A stretch of 64,000 nt of DNA from Lepidurus packardi (Eukaryota; Arthropoda; Branchiopoda; Notostraca; Triopsidae), in NCBI GenBank assembly GCA_023053545.1, contig JAKZAN010000002.1, positions 10,784,790-10,848,789 on the forward strand, in the 5' to 3' direction. This document shows, piece by piece, positions 60,001 through 64,000 of this stretch. Numbering within the stretch: position 1 is the first letter of the stretch; every line of letters begins with the position of its first letter. The notes under the pieces were generated by a model. It was not told the DNA's origin. It made no database searches and saw only the letters and a list, made by a program, of their open reading frames with translations. The translations under genes were made by a program, and so were the position numbers.

Positions 60001-63000
60001 TGTTTGGCCATAACCTTGGCCACGAGCGGCACGAAGAGTTCGTATTTACGTCCCATTTGGGTGACAAGAGAGGCTAACGTTTCCATTGCTGTGCTCCGTA
60101 AAGGCGGGCAGGTGTCAAGCGCTCGCACTAGCGGCTGTAATAGCCTGGATGCGTAGTCGGTTAAATCTAAGGAAGCCGACAAAACTTCTACAGTCTCCAA
60201 CGCGTTCCGTCGCACCCCAATGGGCGCGTCCGCAGCGTCAAAGAGGCGGACTACGGGCGGTAAAACGAGATGAAGGTAGTCTTCTAAATGAGGTCCTATC
60301 TTTTGTAATGTTGATAGAAGTCGAGCCGTCACTTGGCGTTCTTTCGAAGTATCGTGAGCCAAAACGCGGAGAATTTGTGGGACTAAATGCGGTAGATGTG
60401 ACTTGAATTCTGCGCCCAAAGCAACGGCAATATGCTCCATAAGGATAATCAGAGTAGCTTGCAGGGGGGACTGCAAAGTCCAAAACTCTTTTACGAGACG
60501 GAAAATTTCGGGAAGGTAAGGTCGAATATGGTGTTTGACAATAGAGATGAGGAAAGCTAATTGCTGTAGCAGAAATTCGCGAAATGCCACGTCGGCACTA
60601 CGCACGACTTGCAGGAGCGACGGCATAACTTGACCCAAATACGGAACGCAACGAATTCCTAATGATTTAAAAATAAACGTGACGGCCTGCACAGAAAACA
60701 CAATTGAATAGTATTCAAATTTCTCTTACTATAGACACTCTTACCTGAACAACATTGTTATGATGCTGAGCTAACGTTGGGTCGCGGATAACTTTCATTA
60801 GCGTAGCCACAGCTACAGCAGGGTAGAATTCCTCCAAGGTACTGTAATTCAAGTTGACCAGCATTTCGCTCGCGTTTAGTTCTGAAGGTACGTGAAAAAA
60901 AATAAATACAAAATTAATTAAAATAATACAAAATAAATAAAATAACAATAACTAAAAAACAAAAGACTGTACCATGCGTGCTTTCGGCTTCTTTAGGATC
61001 CGACATTGACAGAACCGAGCTTGAATCACCCTGATAGTCGACTTGTCCAAGGTACATTTTATGTTTGTAAGGGTCCAAAGCTCCCAGCAAGCCTAGAACG
61101 CGCAACGTTTCTCTCCTCAATGTGGGTAATTGCTCCGTTTTCAAGAAGCTTAGCAAAAGGTCTAGTAGTCCCGGAAATTGTGCATAAGGTGACACCACGC
61201 AACCTGTAGTTTCCACCAGTTGGGCCAAGGTCCACAGTGCAGCTTCGCGTTGTATCGGGAACGAAGAATCGCCCAACAAGTCCAACAGAAGTGGTAACAA
61301 TTCAGGCAACCAATTGCGCATTTCCGACTCGCTGACTTGAGCCAAGTCACCGATAGCTGTCAAGACTGACAACGTAACGCCCGGCAGAGGATCCCGTTCT
61401 TTGAGTTTGGGTACCAAGACATTCAAAATTGGTTCCAAGTAAGGACGTATCAGCCGAGGAGCTGACCAAACCAAACGCCCCAACATTCTTGAGCTCTGTT
61501 CCTTGTTTCGACCCATTCCACTGTGCTCCAGCTCCGTTAGCAACTAGATTTACATGCAAAACATTTTACAAATGTTTTACAAAAAACTTTCCTTTTTTCA
61601 CCCATTGTAAAACATTTGTAAAATGTTTTACAATGGGTGAAAAAAGGAAAGTTAAGAGAGGTACCTGAATTAACATCTTGCGAAGAGCAGGCAAGACATA
61701 GGCGGGATTCATAGAAGAGAGGTTGCCTAATGTGACTATAGCCAACTCGCGTATTTCAAAAACTTCATCATTTAGGGCGACCGCAAGCGCACCCAGGTTT
61801 TCCGCTAAGGCCAAATAACTGTAGAAATGATGGTCAAGTTGGGTAAGTACACAATAACGGATCTGTGCGTCTGAAATAGAGAAAAATAATCAGCACTGAA
61901 CGAAAAAAAAGGAGCCAAAATCGTACCAGGATCAGTGATGCCCACGACAAGAAGTTTACTCAGAACATCTACAACTATCTTGGACAGACCTTTCGGTTCT
62001 GGACTCGGTGCTTGAGCCGCCAATGTGATTCGTAGCAGTTGCGAACAGGTTCGTACGGCTTCAAGCCTGACTTCGCGTACTTCGCTACCAAGCAACGTAT
62101 CTGCCAAATGGCGGATAAAAGGGAGTAAGGGATGCCCACAGAAGTCGAATGATCCTAATGTTCTCAAGGCCAATACCGTCGCTGCAGCTTCTTGGCCTTC
62201 GTGTTGCTGCAACGCAGTTAACAGCGCTGGGCCAGGCGGGGGAGGAGCCAAATGCTTTGGCATGCCTGGATGTCTTAAGGGCTCGTGCATGAGGACGTAG
62301 GAGAGCATTTTAAGTAACGCGTCGGCTATGTGGCGTTGCAAAGGAAGTATATGTTGTGCCAACTGGTGCAGACAGGTTGTCAAAGCGGGACTTAAGCCCA
62401 CGCCCAGCATTGGCTCCAACAGCTCTCGTATTTCTTGACGCAAGTGAGAGTGACCTGGAACTGCTCGTGCCAACATGCTCAAGCAGGTAAAAATGGCAGG
62501 ATCTACTGGAGCTGGGCGTTTCTTGGCAGAAGAATCTTTTGGAGGCAAAGCGGTTTTAAGCATATCCATGACGCTGGATACGTACTTGGCCATCGGATTG
62601 CCCACGGCCACGCCTACCATGCCGATACAAACCAAGACCGAAGCTTTGTCCCGGTCTTTTCGCTGCATTAATGCCAACAAGTGCCCCATTGACACGCTTA
62701 AATACCTAGAAAAGACAGTATACATAATTAAATTTAAAAACAGAGAGATCATGTGGTCTTTGTGCATATGTGAGGTGATATGAGCCACGTTCGTTTTGTA
62801 CGTTTGCCTTAAACTTAGACTAGCCAAACTTCCTTGGCTTACGGTTATAAGCGTTCGTTTTAGTATAAATTAAAAAAGTTTATGGAAGTCGACTTGGAAA
62901 GTCCAGTTAATTTTTTCTATTCTTGAATCAGATTTTAGCATTATCCAGACAACTGAAGATGTGGCTGAGGAAGATGACGGGATATTTGTCTCTCTTTGCC

Positions 63001-64000
63001 TGTTTGCAACTTACGCTCTGCGTCTTGTCCCAGAATTCAATACTTCGATGAAAAAATCGTTGACTGCCAATATAAATAATTAAAAAACTAATAAAATATA
63101 CTAAAAGTGGCGTATTCTTAAGAAGCACACGGTCTCTCGGCATGCATGTAATAAACGAAGGAAATAAATAAACAAGTGGGCAGGGTTAAGTTTAAGTCTG
63201 AGCACATGAGTACTCGTTATAGACTTCCTGACGTGAGATCAAAACTAAAAGTCGACTTTCAAAGTTCAAGTCGACTAGCTAAATAAAACGCTTATTAGCC
63301 CAAAGTTTACCCATCTTGTCTTGTGTAGTCTTTTAAGTCGACTTAAATTTTCGTCAAAACGAACGCGGCTACTGTATGGCGGTTATCTTACTTTGAAGAA
63401 AAACGCGCTTTGTCAAAAGCAGCTAGACGGGGCAAAAGAGCCAAAAGCGTTCCTTGGATGTGGGGAGAACGTACTCCGCGCTGGCTGAGAATAGCACCGG
63501 AGACAGCTTCATAATTGGTCTGCAAAAGTCGCCGACAAGTGCCAGACTCGATGACTGGAAACTCTGTTGGAGCGGTTAAAGACAAAGGTAAAGGTAAGGA
63601 TGAACTAAAGGAGCAAGGTGCGTGAGGGGAGAGCCCGGAAGGGTGGTTCAGATGGGGTGGTAAATCGGTGGATACAATCAAACGGCTAGGGGTGGAATGG
63701 GAAAACATCTCCTATACAAGAAAAAAAGAAACAATGTATACACTGACGTCCGCTTTCTTTGTTTTAACTTACTTGGGTAGTTTGCCCGTGTTTTTTCGCC
63801 AAGTCATCGAGTTCTTCTAGTAAAGCTTCGCCTTCAGCATTTCCGCAACGCAGAAGCTCGTTGAGGACCAACAAAGAGCCATGAATGCGGTCTTCTTTGG
63901 TTAAAAGCTTGTCGCGTTCTTTGAGGGAATCTTCCAAGCCGAACATGGCTTCTTCGTAGCATTGGCGGTACCACAATGGAGTGGCCGTTTCCTTGCTTTC
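54036..64000 (-). CDS. MTOR: Serine/threonine kinase mTOR (N-terminus beyond right edge)
   Basis: PI3K-related kinase, catalytic core of TORC1 and TORC2 controlling growth. Exons, 5' to 3': >64000-63773, 63711-63392, 62705-61927, 61870-61665, 61543-60973, 60881-60745, 60686-59952, 59887-59792, 59236-58139, 57663-57539 (one base uncertain), 57445-56838, 56749-56263, 56172-55863, 55491-55002, 54946-54257 and 54051-54036. About 2,298 residues are present; human mTOR is 2,549, so roughly 200 are missing. HEAT repeats lead into the FAT domain ([28 protein letters not shown]). The FRB domain keeps [20 protein letters not shown] and [12 protein letters not shown], so rapamycin contacts look intact. 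The kinase has [15 protein letters not shown] (catalytic loop) and [20 protein letters not shown] (DFG). FATC ends [15 protein letters not shown], with CPFW on a 16-nt last exon. The exon border at 56749 gives Cys where human has Trp. Confidence 0.96.
54098..54234 (-). mobile_element. Palindromic MITE, copy 2, in the last MTOR intron
   Basis: Same element as 19974-20110, in the opposite orientation (judged by the unpaired centre, here CATATACATGTTTGACACAC). Arms: CGCGTTCCACTGGCTGCACT and its near reverse complement ending CAGCCAGTGGAACGCG. Flanks read AATAACGCG and CGCGCTATTAAT, suggesting a short TA-type target. It fills about two thirds of the 205-bp intron 54052-54256. Confidence 0.82.
55741..55793 (+). 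repeat. Dispersed repeat, copy 2, in an MTOR intron
   Basis: Same orientation and wording as 41821-41878: GGGTATGACATCAGTGCC, TTTTGACAAAAAAAT, CAACTACTTGCACT. Located in the intron 55492-55862. Confidence 0.7.
57664..58138. repeat. Low-complexity MTOR intron
   Basis: 475-bp intron whose centre (57780-58030) is built of degenerate TAATATAACATAA-like runs. No other feature is seen. Confidence 0.55.
59302..59446. repeat. 21-bp minisatellite, seven units, in an MTOR intron
   Basis: Seven imperfect units of the form GACACAAGGACGCCGGGCCGC, GC-rich against an AT-rich intron (59237-59791). Related units in inverted orientation lie at 59550-59585 (GTCCTTCTGTCGGGGTCCG) and 59690-59750 (GGCGTCCTTGAATCGGG, GTCCTTGTGTC). 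Because the unit is a multiple of three, it yields spurious minus-strand frames with a seven-residue repeat (PASLCRG). Confidence 0.85.
59505..59548 (+). repeat. Degenerate GGTTA/TTAGG-type repeat
   Basis: Imperfect GGTTAGGTTAAGTTACG units, ending GTTAGGTTAGG, between the minisatellite and its inverted counterparts. Same kind of motif as at 974-989 and 26090-26145. Confidence 0.5.
61585..61653. repeat. Perfect 33-bp-arm hairpin in an MTOR intron
   Basis: The arms at 61585-61617 and 61621-61653 are exact reverse complements around a 3-base loop (GTA). It lies in the 121-bp intron 61544-61664 and makes up over half of it. Left arm begins AACTTTCCTTTTTTCACCC; right arm ends GGGTGAAAAAAGGAAAGTT. 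Origin is unknown; it could be a recent fold-back duplication or a tiny MITE. Confidence 0.9.
62706..63391. other. MTOR intron (686 bp)
   Basis: Largest MTOR intron in the window. No exon or repeat is recognised in it. Confidence 0.45.

Noticed and set aside
61805-61870. Treating the MTOR exon as ending at 61818
   Set aside because: Extending to 61870 recovers IRYCVL and the LDHHF segment that match the family and keeps phase, so the shorter exon was dropped.
1-64000. tRNA, rRNA, CRISPR array or retroviral-type element
   Set aside because: A visual scan on both strands gave no cloverleaf with B-box, no rRNA motif, no regular spacer-repeat array and no reverse transcriptase, capsid or LTR signature.

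Overview
The window is eukaryotic nuclear DNA, most likely from an arthropod and possibly a crustacean. It shows spliced genes with GT-AG introns, mostly about 45-80 bp with a few of several kb. It also has a Rebers-Riddiford cuticle protein gene, TTAGG-like motifs, and proteins that read as orthologs of conserved animal genes. I found no bacterial, plasmid, CRISPR, rRNA or tRNA signal. Exon borders were set by eye from splice consensus, reading phase and remembered family sequences. For LAMC1, KIF14, SNAP25, PFDN5, CNIH, SLC39A7, CRYZ, SCCPDH, JKAMP and the transporter, the exon phases close into one open frame. Single borders may still be off by a base or a few codons.

Layout, left to right: the 3' end of an SLC7 amino acid transporter (1-456, +) and a complete paralog (2791-5367, +); laminin gamma-1 (6635-22269, -, 26 exons); zeta-crystallin-type quinone oxidoreductase (23355-25057, -); a ZIP7-type zinc transporter (26646-28253, +); kinesin KIF14 (28664-35067, -), head to head with prefoldin subunit 5 (35409-36123, +); SNAP-25 (37270-38842, -); cornichon (42214-42973, +); an unrecognised protein with one UBA-like segment and five RRMs (44474-47345, -); an RR-type cuticle protein (48579-49246, +); saccharopine dehydrogenase-like oxidoreductase (49604-51538, -); JNK1-associated membrane protein (52467-53740, +); and mTOR (54036 to beyond 64000, -), lacking only its N-terminal ~200 residues at the right edge.

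The genes do not form one pathway. They are an ordinary mix of housekeeping, trafficking, cell division and matrix genes. Several small DNA-transposon-like elements (MITEs) sit in introns and intergenic DNA. They include a two-copy family with long terminal inverted repeats, a TTAA-flanked element, a Tigger/pogo-like element and a possible hAT-like element.

The least familiar object is the five-RRM gene. Each RRM is split at the same place by a phase-2 intron, and an extra half-RRM exon arose by a recent tandem duplication that still carries a near-identical 51-bp intron. The mTOR introns hold a 33-bp-arm perfect hairpin and a 21-bp minisatellite with inverted counterparts.
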